This document shows, piece after piece, positions 27,917 to 38,282 of a DNA stretch of 64,000 nucleotides. Origin of the DNA: Leptospira meyeri (GTDB lineage: Bacteria > Spirochaetota > Leptospiria > Leptospirales > Leptospiraceae); NCBI RefSeq assembly GCF_004368965.1, contig NZ_SORO01000001.1, positions 2,326,001-2,390,000 on the forward strand, in the 5' to 3' direction. The translations under genes were made by a program, and so were the position numbers. Position 1 is the stretch's first letter, and each line of letters starts with the position of its first letter. The notes beneath the pieces are model-generated. The model searched no databases. It was not told the DNA's origin and was given only the letters and a program-made list of their open reading frames with translations.

Positions 27917-29713
27917 TTTCGCCAATCGTTCATACAATTCACTTTTTCGAATGAGTTCGTCATGGGTTCCGACGGACTCAATCTCCCCTTCCTTAATCAC
28001 AACAATCTGATCTGATTTCACAACTGTAGAAAGTCGATGAGCAATCATAATGGTCGTTCTTTCTTTCACTAAAAAATCTAAAGCTTGTTTGATCATTTGT
28101 TCCGATTCGGAATCAAGAGCGGATGTTGCTTCGTCCAACAAAAGAATTCTTGGGTTACGAAGTATGGCCCTTGCTATGGCAATCCTTTGTTTTTGTCCCC
28201 CGGAGAGTCTTGTTCCTAAATATCCTAAATTGGTTTCGTATCCATCAGGAAGTTGGCTCAAAAATTCTGTGACATAGGCACTGGTTGCGGCATTCTCTAT
28301 TTCTTCAAAACTTGCGTTCGGTTTTCCATAGGCAATGTTCTCTCGTAATGTTCCACTAAAGAGAATGGGCTGTTGCGGAACAAATCCGATGAGGGAACGT
28401 AAATCTTTTAATGTTAAATCTTTCAGGTCTACACCTTCGATGAGAATCCTGCCTGCAGTGGGATCATAGAACCTGAGGATGAGTTCAAAGAGTGTACTTT
28501 TTCCACCACCGGATGGACCAACAAGAGCTGTGGTTTTGTTTGCAGGAATTTCTAAGTGAATCCCTCTGATGGCTTTCTGTTCTGGTCTTGATGGATAAGA
28601 AAACTCTAAATCTTCTAAATTGATTTTTAATCCTTTTTGTTGAGAAGTAGCTACATTCAAGTTTCCATTTCCTTCGTTTGGATGTAAAACCTCGAAGATT
28701 GATTTTGGAAATTGTGAATCTTTAATTTCTGATTCCGATAAAAGAAGTTCCATCAACCGTTCTGTGGCACCAGCGGCTCTTTGCAAATCTCCGAGAACTT
28801 CGGAAACTGCACCGACACTATTGGCAACCATGATCGCATAAAAGGAAAATGCTATGAGTTCCCCGCCAGTAATTTTTCCTTCCAGTACATCTGTTCCACC
28901 GATCCAAAGCATCACACTGATTCCTGTTAGGATGAATAAAATGACAGCACCGATAAGGAGCGATCTTTGTTTGATACGAGCCACTGCTACATCAAATGCC
29001 GCTTCTACTGTGTGTGAAAATTTTTCAATGTCTTCCTCTTGGTGGTGGAAAGACTGGAGGATTTTTATATTGAGAAGGGATTCACTGACATAAGTTCCAA
29101 TTCCTGCAATTTTGTCCTGAGTGGTGCGAGATAAATTTCTAACTTTTTTTCCATAGAACAAAATGGGAAACACAATGAAGGGAACACTTAGGAGAACAAT
29201 CATTGTGAGTTTTGCATTTGTAATAAAAAGAAAAATAATTCCCCCTACAAACATCAAAATATTCCGAAGGGCAATGGATGCGGATGATCCAATTACCGTT
29301 TGGATGAGTGTAGTATCGGTTGTGATTCGTGATTGGATTTCACCAGGTGAATTGGTTTCAAAAAAACTTGGATGGATAAAGATGATATGTTTGAACACGT
29401 CCTTTCGGATATCAGAGGCAACCCTTTCTCCAATCCAAGACACTGCATAATGACGAATGTATGTTCCGATCGCAAGAAAGATTCCCACTAAAATAATAAA
29501 GGCAAGTGAGTAACCTAATTCTTGTTTGGATCTAGCAGTAAATCCAGCATCGATCAAATGACGTAAACCCTGGCCGAGGCCTAGAGTCACCCCTGCCGTA
29601 AAAAGTAAGGCAAAGGAGGAAAGAGCCATTTGGAGTCTGTATGGTTTTAAATATGAAAATGTTTTAGAGAGGACACGAAGATTTTTTGACTTAGGTCGGT
29701 CGGGAGTTTGCAA
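27890..29713 (-). CDS. ABC transporter, fused permease-ATPase (MsbA-like)
   Basis: 607 residues. N-terminal type IV exporter membrane domain with six predicted helices (about 25-300), then an ATPase with Walker A VGPSGGGKSTLFELI near 400, Q-loop FVPQQPILFSGTLRENIAYG, signature LSGGQKQRIAIARAIL and Walker B ILLLDEATSALD. Likely exports a lipid, peptide or drug; MsbA-type is a guess from fold. Last gene of the M23-bactofilin-DUF327 run, starting 4 bp after DUF327. Confidence 0.88.
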   Translation of the reverse strand: MQTPDRPKSKNLRVLSKTFSYLKPYRLQMALSSFALLFTAGVTLGLGQGLRHLIDAGFTARSKQELGYSLAFIILVGIFLAIGTYIRHYAVSWIGERVASDIRKDVFKHIIFIHPSFFETNSPGEIQSRITTDTTLIQTVIGSSASIALRNILMFVGGIIFLFITNAKLTMIVLLSVPFIVFPILFYGKKVRNLSRTTQDKIAGIGTYVSESLLNIKILQSFHHQEEDIEKFSHTVEAAFDVAVARIKQRSLLIGAVILFILTGISVMLWIGGTDVLEGKITGGELIAFSFYAIMVANSVGAVSEVLGDLQRAAGATERLMELLLSESEIKDSQFPKSIFEVLHPNEGNGNLNVATSQQKGLKINLEDLEFSYPSRPEQKAIRGIHLEIPANKTTALVGPSGGGKSTLFELILRFYDPTAGRILIEGVDLKDLTLKDLRSLIGFVPQQPILFSGTLRENIAYGKPNASFEEIENAATSAYVTEFLSQLPDGYETNLGYLGTRLSGGQKQRIAIARAILRNPRILLLDEATSALDSESEQMIKQALDFLVKERTTIMIAHRLSTVVKSDQIVVIKEGEIESVGTHDELIRKSELYERLAKLQFHTELL

Positions 29714-29717
29714 AGAT

Positions 29718-30188
29718 TTATCCTTTTAGATCAATAAGTAGACCTCTGATTTCATCTAATTGTTTCAAAATCACAAACGCGCTGTTGTTGGGAGAAAACA
29801 TTGTTTTGGCGAGTAAATCCAATTTTTCATCCATGACCTTTACATAACGTACGTCTTTTTGGTCATTTCGTCCCCGTTGCGGAGCTTGCATGACCTTGTA
29901 GTTTTTTTTCAAAATTAGTTCTGCGATTTGTTTTATATGTTTTTTGTAAGATTCGAGATTTTTGTGATTTGGATCTTTGATAAGATCTTTTTCCAAATCG
30001 GGTAAATCTTTCCAAAGTTCGTTTAGTTCCCTGGTTTCTTCTTTTCCTGCGGGAACAATGGATTCTAAAATTTCTAAAAAACTTTGTTTGGATTCATCAA
30101 CTGACCCAAGAGAACCGTTTAGTTTTTCTTTGGATCCTTTTTTCGTTTGAGTGGATACCGACTTAGGGTTGTTGTTTTGGATGATCAT
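29718..30188 (-). CDS. DUF327/YaaR-like protein
   Basis: 156 residues, acidic and Lys-rich helical protein. The second half fits the DUF327 (YaaR) pattern: YKKHIKQIAELILKKNYK, then VRYVKVMDEKLDLLAKTMF and the ending EIRGLLIDLKG. Function of the family is unknown. It sits between bactofilin and an ABC exporter with 4-9 bp gaps, suggesting a role at the envelope. Confidence 0.65.
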   Translation of the reverse strand: MIIQNNNPKSVSTQTKKGSKEKLNGSLGSVDESKQSFLEILESIVPAGKEETRELNELWKDLPDLEKDLIKDPNHKNLESYKKHIKQIAELILKKNYKVMQAPQRGRNDQKDVRYVKVMDEKLDLLAKTMFSPNNSAFVILKQLDEIRGLLIDLKG

Positions 30189-30196
30189 AAACCCAC

Positions 30197-30550
30197 CTAG
30201 TGACGAGTGGGATTAATTGTGCATTTTCCGTGAAACACTACACCTTCTTCTACGATGAGGCGAGGAGTGACAATGTCTCCTTCCAATCGACAGCTAGAAA
30301 GTAATGTAACTCGTTCTGTTGCATAGATATTACCGCGAATTTCTCCACCGGCAACAACCACTCGTGCTTTGATATCTGTATCGACGATTCCAGATTTTCC
30401 TATAAGTACCTTTCCGGTAGTTTCGAGAACTCCTCGAAATTTTCCATCGATACGAATGAGGCCAGGGAACTTAAATTCACCGACGAACTCGGCTCCTTCC
30501 CCAATGATGCTATTAACTAAAAATTCTTCTTCTATAGATGGATTGGACAT
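30197..30550 (-). CDS. Bactofilin
   Basis: 117 residues forming one bactofilin domain, a polymer-forming beta-helix cytoskeletal protein. Typical pieces: NSIIGEGAEFVGEFKFPGLI, IDGKFRGVLET, GKVLIGKSG, GNIYATERVTL and LEGDIVTPRLIVEEG. Bactofilins shape cells together with peptidoglycan hydrolases, and one influences helical shape in L. biflexa; whether this is that paralogue I cannot say. ATG overlaps the stop of the M23-like gene by one base (TAATG). Confidence 0.9.
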   Translation of the reverse strand: MSNPSIEEEFLVNSIIGEGAEFVGEFKFPGLIRIDGKFRGVLETTGKVLIGKSGIVDTDIKARVVVAGGEIRGNIYATERVTLLSSCRLEGDIVTPRLIVEEGVVFHGKCTINPTRH

Positions 30551-31539
30551 TATTCTTGAATTTGGTTGAGAAACGAAAACGGATTCAACGCTTGGGTACC
30601 AACATGTACTTCATAATGAAGATGGTAAATCGGATTTTCTGGTGATTTTCCAACATAACCTAAGATGTCACCCTTGGAGAGTTTTTCATTTTTCTTAACA
30701 CGAATTCTATCGAGGTTGGAGTAGATTGTTTTCCATCCGAACCTGTGTGATAATTTTACGTAGTAACCAGTGGCTGGTGAATATCCAGTATCAAAAACAA
30801 TTCCAGGAGCAGTTGCGATGACTTCAGCACCAGGAAAAGATCCGATGTCGAGTCCTCTATTGAATTCTTCTTTTCCAGTGACTGGAGAAATGTATTTTCC
30901 AAAAGGAAATAATACATAACCTTTTGTTGGCCAAATGGATGGAGTATTTCGAATGATACTCTTTCTTTTTTTGATGAGTTTGATGATTTCTTCAGAAAGT
31001 TCTGAGGATAATTTTAAATTGTGAATGTCTTCTTTGATTCGGAAAGATTCATCCGTGATGTCAGACTGAGGTGTTCCTTGTAATGCGAGGAATTGTCCCG
31101 CTTGTCCACCCATCCCTTTGGAAACGCGAGAAGGATCCCCACCGAGTTTGATATAGAGGTTAGAAATTCTTTCGTAATAGTATTGGATGGTTTCGTGAAG
31201 AGAGTTAACCTCTTCTTTCATCTTTGAAGATTGTCTGATAAAGTCTTTGTTTGTTAAATTGAGTTCTGTGAGTTGGTGAATGGATCCGCTATGAGAAAGA
31301 ACGTTCACAGCACTGATCACAAGAAGTACCACCATAATTCCAATAAAGATGGAAATGGCTTTGTAGGAGATGACAAAGTTAATCGTTTTTCGATCGGTGT
31401 GAGGAATGACCATAATTGTCAGACGTTCACGACCTTTTTTGTCAAGATCCTCGTAACGTTGGGATAACTTAAGCTTCCATTCCTGGACTTTATACCTTAA
31501 CCGGTAAAAAATTAGATGTAGTCTTTGTTTTGCTTCCAC
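30550..31539 (-). CDS. Membrane-anchored M23-like protein, probably inactive peptidase
   Basis: 329 residues: cytoplasmic N-terminus, one membrane helix at about 60-80, a coiled coil at about 100-190, then an M23/LytM domain (about 205-325). In active LytM enzymes zinc is held by HxxxD and HxH. Here the first motif is NRGLD (Asn227 for His, Asp231 kept), the YxHL motif reads YSNL, while HLHYEV (His306, His308) is kept. So it is likely a non-catalytic activator or scaffold, like EnvC-type factors. It is coupled to bactofilin by TAATG. Confidence 0.8.
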   Translation of the reverse strand: MEAKQRLHLIFYRLRYKVQEWKLKLSQRYEDLDKKGRERLTIMVIPHTDRKTINFVISYKAISIFIGIMVVLLVISAVNVLSHSGSIHQLTELNLTNKDFIRQSSKMKEEVNSLHETIQYYYERISNLYIKLGGDPSRVSKGMGGQAGQFLALQGTPQSDITDESFRIKEDIHNLKLSSELSEEIIKLIKKRKSIIRNTPSIWPTKGYVLFPFGKYISPVTGKEEFNRGLDIGSFPGAEVIATAPGIVFDTGYSPATGYYVKLSHRFGWKTIYSNLDRIRVKKNEKLSKGDILGYVGKSPENPIYHLHYEVHVGTQALNPFSFLNQIQE

Positions 31540-31644
31540 GTTCTTTATTAGCCTTCGACTATTTAAACAAAAGTTAATGCACCCACTATATCTTTCGATT
31601 GAATTTTCATTTTCATCCAGTGGAAATTACAAATCTTGCTATTT

Positions 31645-32454
31645 ATGGGATATTCAACCATTGACACTCATTGCCACTTAGACATAATTCGGGAACAAGG
31701 CCAGGAGATTGAAGAAACTCTGGCGAAATCCCGAATTGCTGGTGTAGACCGCATGGTTCAAATCGGGATCGATTTACCCAGTTCGATAGAAGCCGTTCGT
31801 ATTTCAGAAACACATTCGAAAGATGATTTAGAAATTTTCTATTCGATAGGTTGTCATCCTACTGAAACTCATGAATTTCCTAATGCGGATCAAATTTTAG
31901 ATTTAGCAAAATCCCGAATGGATGATTCAAAATTTTCTGCGATTGGTGAGATTGGTGTCGATCTCTATCATGATGCGAGCACACGTTTGGCGCAGAATGA
32001 AGTGTTACGTAAATTTCTAGAATTTTCTTCTGAAAATAAATTACCTGTAGTGATCCATTCTCGTGACGCTTTCGAAGATACATATGTAGCATTAAAGGAA
32101 TATAAATCAAAAGCCTTTGGTGTGATTCATTGTTTTACTTATGATTATGAAGCAGCCAAACAGTTTGTGGATTTAGGGTATTATGTTTCTTTTTCAGGGA
32201 TTGTAACTTTTAAGTCAGCAACAGATATCCAAGAAGCAGCACGAAAGATTCCACTGGAAACGATTCTAATTGAAACAGATGCTCCCTTTCTATCACCAAT
32301 GCCTCATAGAGGAAAACGAAATGATTCTTCACATTTACCTTTTGTCCTCGAAAAAATGTTTTCTTTACGAACAGAAACCAATGCAGAAGTCGCAGATCGC
32401 ATTTATCAAAATTCATTAAAATTCACACAAAGAAAGGCTTATCACCATGCTTGA
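31645..32454 (+). CDS. tatD: TatD-family metal-dependent hydrolase
   Basis: TIM-barrel metallohydrolase acting as a DNase in family members. About 270 residues: DTHCHLD at the start (metal HxH), [12 protein letters not shown] (Glu ligand), [16 protein letters not shown] and [12 protein letters not shown] (Asp ligand). The ATG at 31645 is preferred over a TTG three codons upstream. Overlaps serS by 8 bp. Confidence 0.88.
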   Translation: MGYSTIDTHCHLDIIREQGQEIEETLAKSRIAGVDRMVQIGIDLPSSIEAVRISETHSKDDLEIFYSIGCHPTETHEFPNADQILDLAKSRMDDSKFSAIGEIGVDLYHDASTRLAQNEVLRKFLEFSSENKLPVVIHSRDAFEDTYVALKEYKSKAFGVIHCFTYDYEAAKQFVDLGYYVSFSGIVTFKSATDIQEAARKIPLETILIETDAPFLSPMPHRGKRNDSSHLPFVLEKMFSLRTETNAEVADRIYQNSLKFTQRKAYHHA

Positions 32455-33703
32455 TATCAACCGTATTGTTCAAAACCCTGAAGAGTTACTTTCCACCTTA
32501 CAAAAACGAGGTGTTGTCTCGACTGACATTGAAGCTAAAATTAAATCAATCTCTGAAAAACAACGAAAGTTAAAATTGGAAGTGGAAGACCTTCGCGCTG
32601 AAAGGAATCGAGTTTCTAAAGAAATTGGAATTCAGAAATCACAAGGAAAAGACATCACTGAAATTTCAGCTTCGATGAAAGGTGTTGGTGATCAGATTAA
32701 AGCCATTGAAGAAGAACTCACTAAAGAGGAAGAATCTTTACATGAACTTAATTTGGGCCTTCCGAATTTACTCGATCCATCTGTTCCTGAAGGAAAATCA
32801 GAAGCGGATAATGTCCTTGTACGCCAGTGGGGAGAAGTTTCTAAATTTTCCTTTGAAGCAAAAACACATTTTGATATCGGGGAGGCTTTGGGTATCTTCG
32901 ACTTCGAACGCGGAGTGAAACTTTCTGGTGCTAGGTTTTATACATACCGCGGACTTGGTGCCAAACTGGAAAGAGCACTTATGAATCTGATGCTCGATAC
33001 ACATACTTCGGAAAATGGATATGAAGAGATGTGGGTTCCCGTTCTTGTGAATGATGAATCCATGACAGCCACGGGACAACTCCCTAAATTTGCAGAAGAT
33101 TTTTACAGATTGGAAAAAGACGGACTCAATTTAATCCCAACCGCGGAAGTTCCTCTCACCAACTATTACCGTGATGAAATCATTTCTGAAAAAGAGTTAC
33201 CCATTTCGGTTTGTGCGCATACTTCTTGCTTTCGTAGAGAAGCTGGATCTTACGGTCGTGATACTCGTGGTCTTGTGCGAGTACATCAATTTCAAAAAGT
33301 GGAACTTGTGAAGTTTGTCGATCCTGAAACTTCGCAAAACGAACACGAAAAGATGTTAAAAGATGCTGAATCTATTTTGCAGAAGTTAAAACTTCCCTAC
33401 CGCGTAATGTTACTTTGTAGTAAGGATATGTCCAGTGCCTCTTCCAAAACCTACGATATTGAAGTTTGGATGCCGGGACTTGGTCGTTTTATGGAAATTT
33501 CCTCAGTTTCTAACTTCAAAGACTATCAAGCAAGACGCGGAAAAATTCGATACAAATCAAAGGAAGGAAAAAACCTGCTCGTCCATACTCTGAATGGTTC
33601 CGGTCTTGCGATCGGTCGAACACTCGCAGCAGTGATCGAAAATTACCAATCTGCAGATGGAACCTTCCAAATTCCGGATGTATTAAAACCTTACGTTCGT
33701 TAG
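32447..33703 (+). CDS. serS: Serine-tRNA ligase
   Basis: Class II aminoacyl-tRNA synthetase. 418 residues: N-terminal two-helix coiled-coil arm (about 30-100) for the long variable arm of tRNA-Ser; motif 2 region [22 protein letters not shown] near 265; motif 3 [19 protein letters not shown] near 385. Overlaps tatD by 8 bp. Three tRNA-Ser genes lie 7-9 kb further on. Confidence 0.96.
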   Translation: MLDINRIVQNPEELLSTLQKRGVVSTDIEAKIKSISEKQRKLKLEVEDLRAERNRVSKEIGIQKSQGKDITEISASMKGVGDQIKAIEEELTKEEESLHELNLGLPNLLDPSVPEGKSEADNVLVRQWGEVSKFSFEAKTHFDIGEALGIFDFERGVKLSGARFYTYRGLGAKLERALMNLMLDTHTSENGYEEMWVPVLVNDESMTATGQLPKFAEDFYRLEKDGLNLIPTAEVPLTNYYRDEIISEKELPISVCAHTSCFRREAGSYGRDTRGLVRVHQFQKVELVKFVDPETSQNEHEKMLKDAESILQKLKLPYRVMLLCSKDMSSASSKTYDIEVWMPGLGRFMEISSVSNFKDYQARRGKIRYKSKEGKNLLVHTLNGSGLAIGRTLAAVIENYQSADGTFQIPDVLKPYVR

Positions 33704-33732
33704 TAATTTAGGGCAGATGACCGAGGTGTCAA

Positions 33733-35313
33733 ATGCCCTATTCCTTTTTCTCAAAATACAATTCAAATCTTAAATCAAACCTTCTATCCTCTGATGGACT
33801 TAATTTTAGGACATCACTCACTGAAGGAGGGATTTATACGCAATACGGATATCCCACCCGTCCGCTGGAAAATGCGTTCAGCAAAAACAGGGCAATAAAT
33901 GGCGGTTATGCGAATCTCGAATATTCCCAGTTCCGTTTGCTTAATATGGATGACCTAGTTTGGGGAAATATGCGTAGTGCAGATATTTCCGAGATTATCA
34001 TCCGATCGAAAAAAACAATCATTCAATATTTACTGAATTTGAATTTTTCCTTTGTTCCATTTTATCGATTCGCATTCATTTTCGTTTTGTTTTCCAATTC
34101 TGTTTATAGCCAAACACAAGACGGCGAACCGACTTTGATTGTGGCTCCGATCCAAGGCCCCATCAATACAGAATTCCAAGAATTTGGTCCGACGATGACT
34201 CCCGATGCTAAAACTTTATATTTTTATTCGAAACGTTCCAGTAAGGGTTATACGGAAATTTTCAAATCAGAAAGGAAAAAAGATGGGACTTGGGATTTTC
34301 CAGAAGAAGTAGATGTTTTAAATTCTCCTTTTGATGACCAAAGTCCTTTTATCTCTCGCGATGGAAAAACTCTTTTGTTATCCTCAAATCGAGATGGATC
34401 CGTAGAAGTAATGTTACCTGATGGGAAAGTAGGAATTTCTAGAGACTTATATGTTTCCAATTGGAATGGAAAAGAATGGAACCAACCAGTGGCGTTGCCT
34501 GCTCCGATCAACACTGAGGAAATAGAAGAAAATCCGCATCTTTTGGGAGATACTTTACTTTTTACAAGGTATCCTTTTGGTAAACCAAATCTTGCAAAAG
34601 TGTATTTTAGCCAATTCAAAGATGAAAAGTGGTCTACGCCAAAACGGTTAGCATCACCAATTAATGATAATTATGCGACTATTGCTGCAGCCTTTAATGA
34701 TGATGGTAGTATTTTGTTTTTTTCATCGAATCGGCCTGGTGGTTACGGCGGGTTTGATTTATATATGGCAAAAATAGATGGGGATTCGTTTAAGGATATT
34801 GAGAATTTAGGTGCTCCCATCAACTCAAGTGATGACGAAGCTTATATTGTCTTCCAGCAGGTGAAAAAAACATTTTTGTTTTGTAGAAAAGTGGAAGGAA
34901 GGTCGTTTGATCTTTTTACTGCGTCCGTACCAAAACAAGAGAATATCGTGCAAAAGAAATTGGAAGAAACAAAAAAAATCTCCTTGGATTCGGTATATTT
35001 TGAAAGAGCCTCCTCGGTGTTGAAACCAGAATCGTCAGTTTCTTTGGATGCTATCGTTGATTATCTACATGAAAATTCTGACAAAAGGATGAAAATCATA
35101 GGTCATACAGATTTAACGGGAAACTTTGAAGACAACATGGTTCTCTCAAAGGAACGAGCGGACTCCGTTAAACAGTATTTAGTCTCTAAAGGTGTCGATC
35201 CAAAACGACTTTTGACAGATGGAAAAGGACCAACACAACCTATGGTCCAAGGTACGGATGAGGTCTCCTCTAAAAAAAATCGTCGAACTGAATTTGTCCT
35301 AATTGATCCTTAA
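33733..35313 (+). CDS. PD40 beta-propeller / OmpA C-terminal domain protein
   Basis: 526 residues as started here. WD40-like PD40 repeats from about 145 to 390 (TMTPDAKTLYFYSKR, FISRDGKTLLLSSNRDG, AFNDDGSILFFSSNRPGG), then an OmpA-like peptidoglycan-binding domain at about 415-526 with GHTDLTGNFEDNMVLSKERA and RRTEF. The start is puzzling: ATG 33733 has a strong GAGGTG, but the secretion signal (FVPFYRFAFIFVLFSNSVYSQ) begins near residue 106, leaving about 100 unexplained residues before it; a later start near 33970 would look like an ordinary signal peptide. Confidence 0.75.
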   Translation: MPYSFFSKYNSNLKSNLLSSDGLNFRTSLTEGGIYTQYGYPTRPLENAFSKNRAINGGYANLEYSQFRLLNMDDLVWGNMRSADISEIIIRSKKTIIQYLLNLNFSFVPFYRFAFIFVLFSNSVYSQTQDGEPTLIVAPIQGPINTEFQEFGPTMTPDAKTLYFYSKRSSKGYTEIFKSERKKDGTWDFPEEVDVLNSPFDDQSPFISRDGKTLLLSSNRDGSVEVMLPDGKVGISRDLYVSNWNGKEWNQPVALPAPINTEEIEENPHLLGDTLLFTRYPFGKPNLAKVYFSQFKDEKWSTPKRLASPINDNYATIAAAFNDDGSILFFSSNRPGGYGGFDLYMAKIDGDSFKDIENLGAPINSSDDEAYIVFQQVKKTFLFCRKVEGRSFDLFTASVPKQENIVQKKLEETKKISLDSVYFERASSVLKPESSVSLDAIVDYLHENSDKRMKIIGHTDLTGNFEDNMVLSKERADSVKQYLVSKGVDPKRLLTDGKGPTQPMVQGTDEVSSKKNRRTEFVLIDP

Positions 35314-35349
35314 TTTTTCCTTGCCGTTTCCATTTCCGAAGAAAAGGTA

Positions 35350-36213
35350 ATGGGGATGTCACCTCTTCTAAGGATTCAATTTATCGGGTTAGTTTCCCTA
35401 TGGGCATTTTTTTCTTCCGCTTCAATTTCTGCTGAACCAAGCCAGGTTTTGGAAAAAATTAAAAAAACCAAAACTCTGACTGTTTCAGTAAATGAATTTT
35501 ATGATCCATTTTATATTGAAAATCCTAACCCGAACTTTCCGGGACTAGATGTGGAACTTGCCCAAGAATATGCAAAATTTTTAGATGTGGATTTAAAAAT
35601 TATCCCTCTTCGGACTTTTGATCAACATGCAAGAATGTTAGAGAAAGGTGATACACAAATTGCAATGGCAGGGATTTCATCTTCTATCAATCGTTTTAGA
35701 GATGTATATTTTACTGATCCTTATTTGATTTCGACACCTGCTGCTTTGGTGAATCGAACAGCACTTCCGCCAGAACCAGAAGGCCAGATTGTTACTGTCC
35801 AACTGTTTCGTAATTTAAATGACCTAACAAATATTACAGGTATATCCTATTCCGTACTGGCAAATAGTTCCAATCATCAATTTTTACGAGATGCTTTTCC
35901 TAAAGCGCAAATCTTTTCATATTTCACAAATGAAGCAGCGCTAAATGAATTAAAAAAAAATAACGTGAATGCCTTCGTAGCAGATTCATTTTACATTCAA
36001 GCACTCTTACAAAAAGATTCTTCACTTCGCGAAAACTATTTACCTATCCTCGGAGTTGTACAGGAAGATCATATAAGTATGGCTACGGCCAAACGAGATG
36101 TAGAATTTCTTTATAACTTAAATTTTTTTATCAAGGAACTGAAGCGGACTGGCAAAATTCAAGGATTGATAAACAAATATTTTAAATCCAATCAATGGGT
36201 TAAAAAAGAATAA
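35350..36213 (+). CDS. Periplasmic solute-binding protein, family 3
   Basis: 287 residues; signal peptide to about residue 28 (SASISA). Then an SBP_bac_3 domain: LEKIKKTKTLTVSVNEFYDPFY, GLDVELAQEYAKFL, MAGISSSINRFRDVYFTDPYL, and a late INKYF. Members bind amino acids or act as sensors or lytic-transglycosylase partners; no permease genes are adjacent. Possible starts at 35350 or 35356. Followed 6 bp later by a barrel-protein gene, so probably co-transcribed. Confidence 0.8.
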   Translation: MGMSPLLRIQFIGLVSLWAFFSSASISAEPSQVLEKIKKTKTLTVSVNEFYDPFYIENPNPNFPGLDVELAQEYAKFLDVDLKIIPLRTFDQHARMLEKGDTQIAMAGISSSINRFRDVYFTDPYLISTPAALVNRTALPPEPEGQIVTVQLFRNLNDLTNITGISYSVLANSSNHQFLRDAFPKAQIFSYFTNEAALNELKKNNVNAFVADSFYIQALLQKDSSLRENYLPILGVVQEDHISMATAKRDVEFLYNLNFFIKELKRTGKIQGLINKYFKSNQWVKKE

Positions 36214-36219
36214 TCACTA

Positions 36220-37770
36220 ATGTCATTACAAAATTTACTTTTAAATTATTTAATTTTTCTTTTGATACCCTGCAGTGTTTTGGTCGCACAAGAGGAAGAA
36301 TCACAAAGAACTTTTATGAATTTTAATGTGTCCTTTCGGGTTCGTGCAACAAATGTTGGACGTGATGTTTTATTAGAAAGAAAAACACCAGTAACTCCAA
36401 TTACGAATTTAGAAAAGGAAAATACAGAACGACTTCAAACAGAACAACAAACCATTCAATCAGATTTAGAAAGGAGACAACAAGGATTACCAAGTCAAAT
36501 CACTCCAAGAAAAGAAGACGTAAGTTATTACGATTCTCGTTTTTTATATAATATGAGTTTCTCTGCTAATAAATATGTGGAGGGAGTTTGGGGGATGCAA
36601 GTTGGTGATATTCCATTTGGAGGAAAAGGCTTGCGCGCAACAGGTCCAGATGGTTTTGACCCAGGTCTGGTCGGACCAGGGTCTGGTGGAGAACGAGGTC
36701 GGACCGCCGCCGTCAATGTCCAAACTAACTTTTTATACTTAAACTTTCGTATCCCTGAATCGGGACTTTTTATCAAAGTCGGACAACAACTTTTTAGTTC
36801 TGCTCAAGGAAGGGTTTTGTTTTCTACCGGAACAGGTGTGAGTATTCTTAAGAATTTTCAATTTTTACGTCTGTCTTTGGAAGGGGGGATTTTACGAGCC
36901 CGCGATCAAAGTTTTATGGACGTTGATAAAAATGGATTCGCAGACAAAAATTATCAAAGTTCTAATATCTATTACAATCGATTGAAGTTTGAATATTTTC
37001 GCAATATTCGTAACGAAGTCTATGCTTACTTCTTAGATGATAATGATAAGTCTGATAATGAAACAGCTAGACTTGCCTGGTATGGACTTCACAATGAATT
37101 CAATTTTCAAAAATTTTCATTTATCGTACACGGAATTTTAAATACAGGAACTGTAAAAAAATTACGAGCTATTACAGATTCAAATGATGTTACAATTTAT
37201 AACACAACCCAAAGATATTTTATTAAAGGTGGTATGTATGATTTTCAATTTACTTATCGCTGGAGTGAATCGCTTAACTTTAATTTAATTGCTCTCGGTA
37301 CTACCGGAAGACCTGGTTATGATGAGAAAGGACATGAGGCAAATTTAAAAGGAAATGGATACCGTACTTTAGCTCCAGGTTTTTCAATTTCAAATATTGC
37401 AACTGACTTTACTGGTGGTTATGCATTATTCAATGGATCGAGTTTTTCTGGTTTGAATGAATATGGATTATATTCCAATATCATTGCCTTTGGTCCTTAT
37501 CAATTCACCTTAGGTTACTATCAACTTTGGGCAACAAAATCACCTGAGATTCGCATCAATAGAGAATTTAGTGAGCTCAATGGTTACAAAACATCCACCT
37601 ACATGGGGATGGAATACAATTTTAACATTCGTTATAACGTAACATCAGATTTCCAAATCATTTTTAGATCTGGGTATTTTGTTGCGGGAGACGCACTTTT
37701 TGTATTGTTAGATTCGAAATACGGAAGAATCCTTCGGGAAGGATTTATTGTATTCGAACATAGATTCTAA
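36220..37770 (+). CDS. Outer-membrane beta-barrel protein
   Basis: 516 residues; signal peptide ending VLVAQ near residue 23, a polar Gln/Glu-rich insert (about 60-90), then alternating amphipathic strands to a C-terminal FEHRF, the terminal-Phe signature of outer-membrane insertion. A Gly/Pro-rich loop (about 130-165) may be extracellular or a plug. Looks like an alginate/porin-type barrel but no family is certain. Six bp after the solute-binding protein. Confidence 0.65.
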   Translation: MSLQNLLLNYLIFLLIPCSVLVAQEEESQRTFMNFNVSFRVRATNVGRDVLLERKTPVTPITNLEKENTERLQTEQQTIQSDLERRQQGLPSQITPRKEDVSYYDSRFLYNMSFSANKYVEGVWGMQVGDIPFGGKGLRATGPDGFDPGLVGPGSGGERGRTAAVNVQTNFLYLNFRIPESGLFIKVGQQLFSSAQGRVLFSTGTGVSILKNFQFLRLSLEGGILRARDQSFMDVDKNGFADKNYQSSNIYYNRLKFEYFRNIRNEVYAYFLDDNDKSDNETARLAWYGLHNEFNFQKFSFIVHGILNTGTVKKLRAITDSNDVTIYNTTQRYFIKGGMYDFQFTYRWSESLNFNLIALGTTGRPGYDEKGHEANLKGNGYRTLAPGFSISNIATDFTGGYALFNGSSFSGLNEYGLYSNIIAFGPYQFTLGYYQLWATKSPEIRINREFSELNGYKTSTYMGMEYNFNIRYNVTSDFQIIFRSGYFVAGDALFVLLDSKYGRILREGFIVFEHRF

Positions 37771-37849
37771 TGGGTATTTATGAGATTAGTGGTTCATTTC
37801 TCAAATCTCTCTAATAGATGTGTATCTTTGAAAATTACTGGAGAAAATT

Positions 37850-38260
37850 ATGCTTAAAGTAGCAGATCAAATTTCCATTAACGCTCCGATACATAAGATA
37901 TGGGATATACTCACAAATCCAAAGTTTATCAAAGAATGGGACGATATTCCTGAAAATAATTCGGGAGAATTTTTAAGGTTGAATTCGGTTATAGAATGGG
38001 AAGGGCACGCCAAGATGGTAGTCACTGAGTTTGATGAATTGAAAACTCTGAAACTTAACTTATTTTTACCAAAAGCCAAATTAGATCCTTCCGAATATGA
38101 TGTTAGTTATCAATATACTCTAACACAAAATGAAAATATCGTTTTAAAATTTGAAATTGGTGATTTTTCGCCACTGCCTAACGCTGAAGATTACCACGAA
38201 AGTACAATCGAATGGTTGGAAACGGCCAAAGTAAAAATTAAAGAATTAGCAGAAAGTTAA
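37850..38260 (+). CDS. SRPBCC (START-like) domain protein
   Basis: 136 residues, a single helix-grip fold: VADQISINAPIHKIWDILTNP, IKEWDD, MVVTEFDELKTLKLNLF and the C-terminal ESTIEWLETAKVKIKELAES helix. Similar to AHSA1/polyketide-cyclase-like proteins that bind hydrophobic ligands. Ligand unknown. Convergent with recR. Confidence 0.7.
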   Translation: MLKVADQISINAPIHKIWDILTNPKFIKEWDDIPENNSGEFLRLNSVIEWEGHAKMVVTEFDELKTLKLNLFLPKAKLDPSEYDVSYQYTLTQNENIVLKFEIGDFSPLPNAEDYHESTIEWLETAKVKIKELAES

Positions 38261-38282
38261 TACAATATTCGCATTATAACAA

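Noticed and set aside
30218..30237. Third parS-like site in the bactofilin gene
   Set aside because: Only the right half (CGTGAAACA) matches; the left half has about four mismatches.
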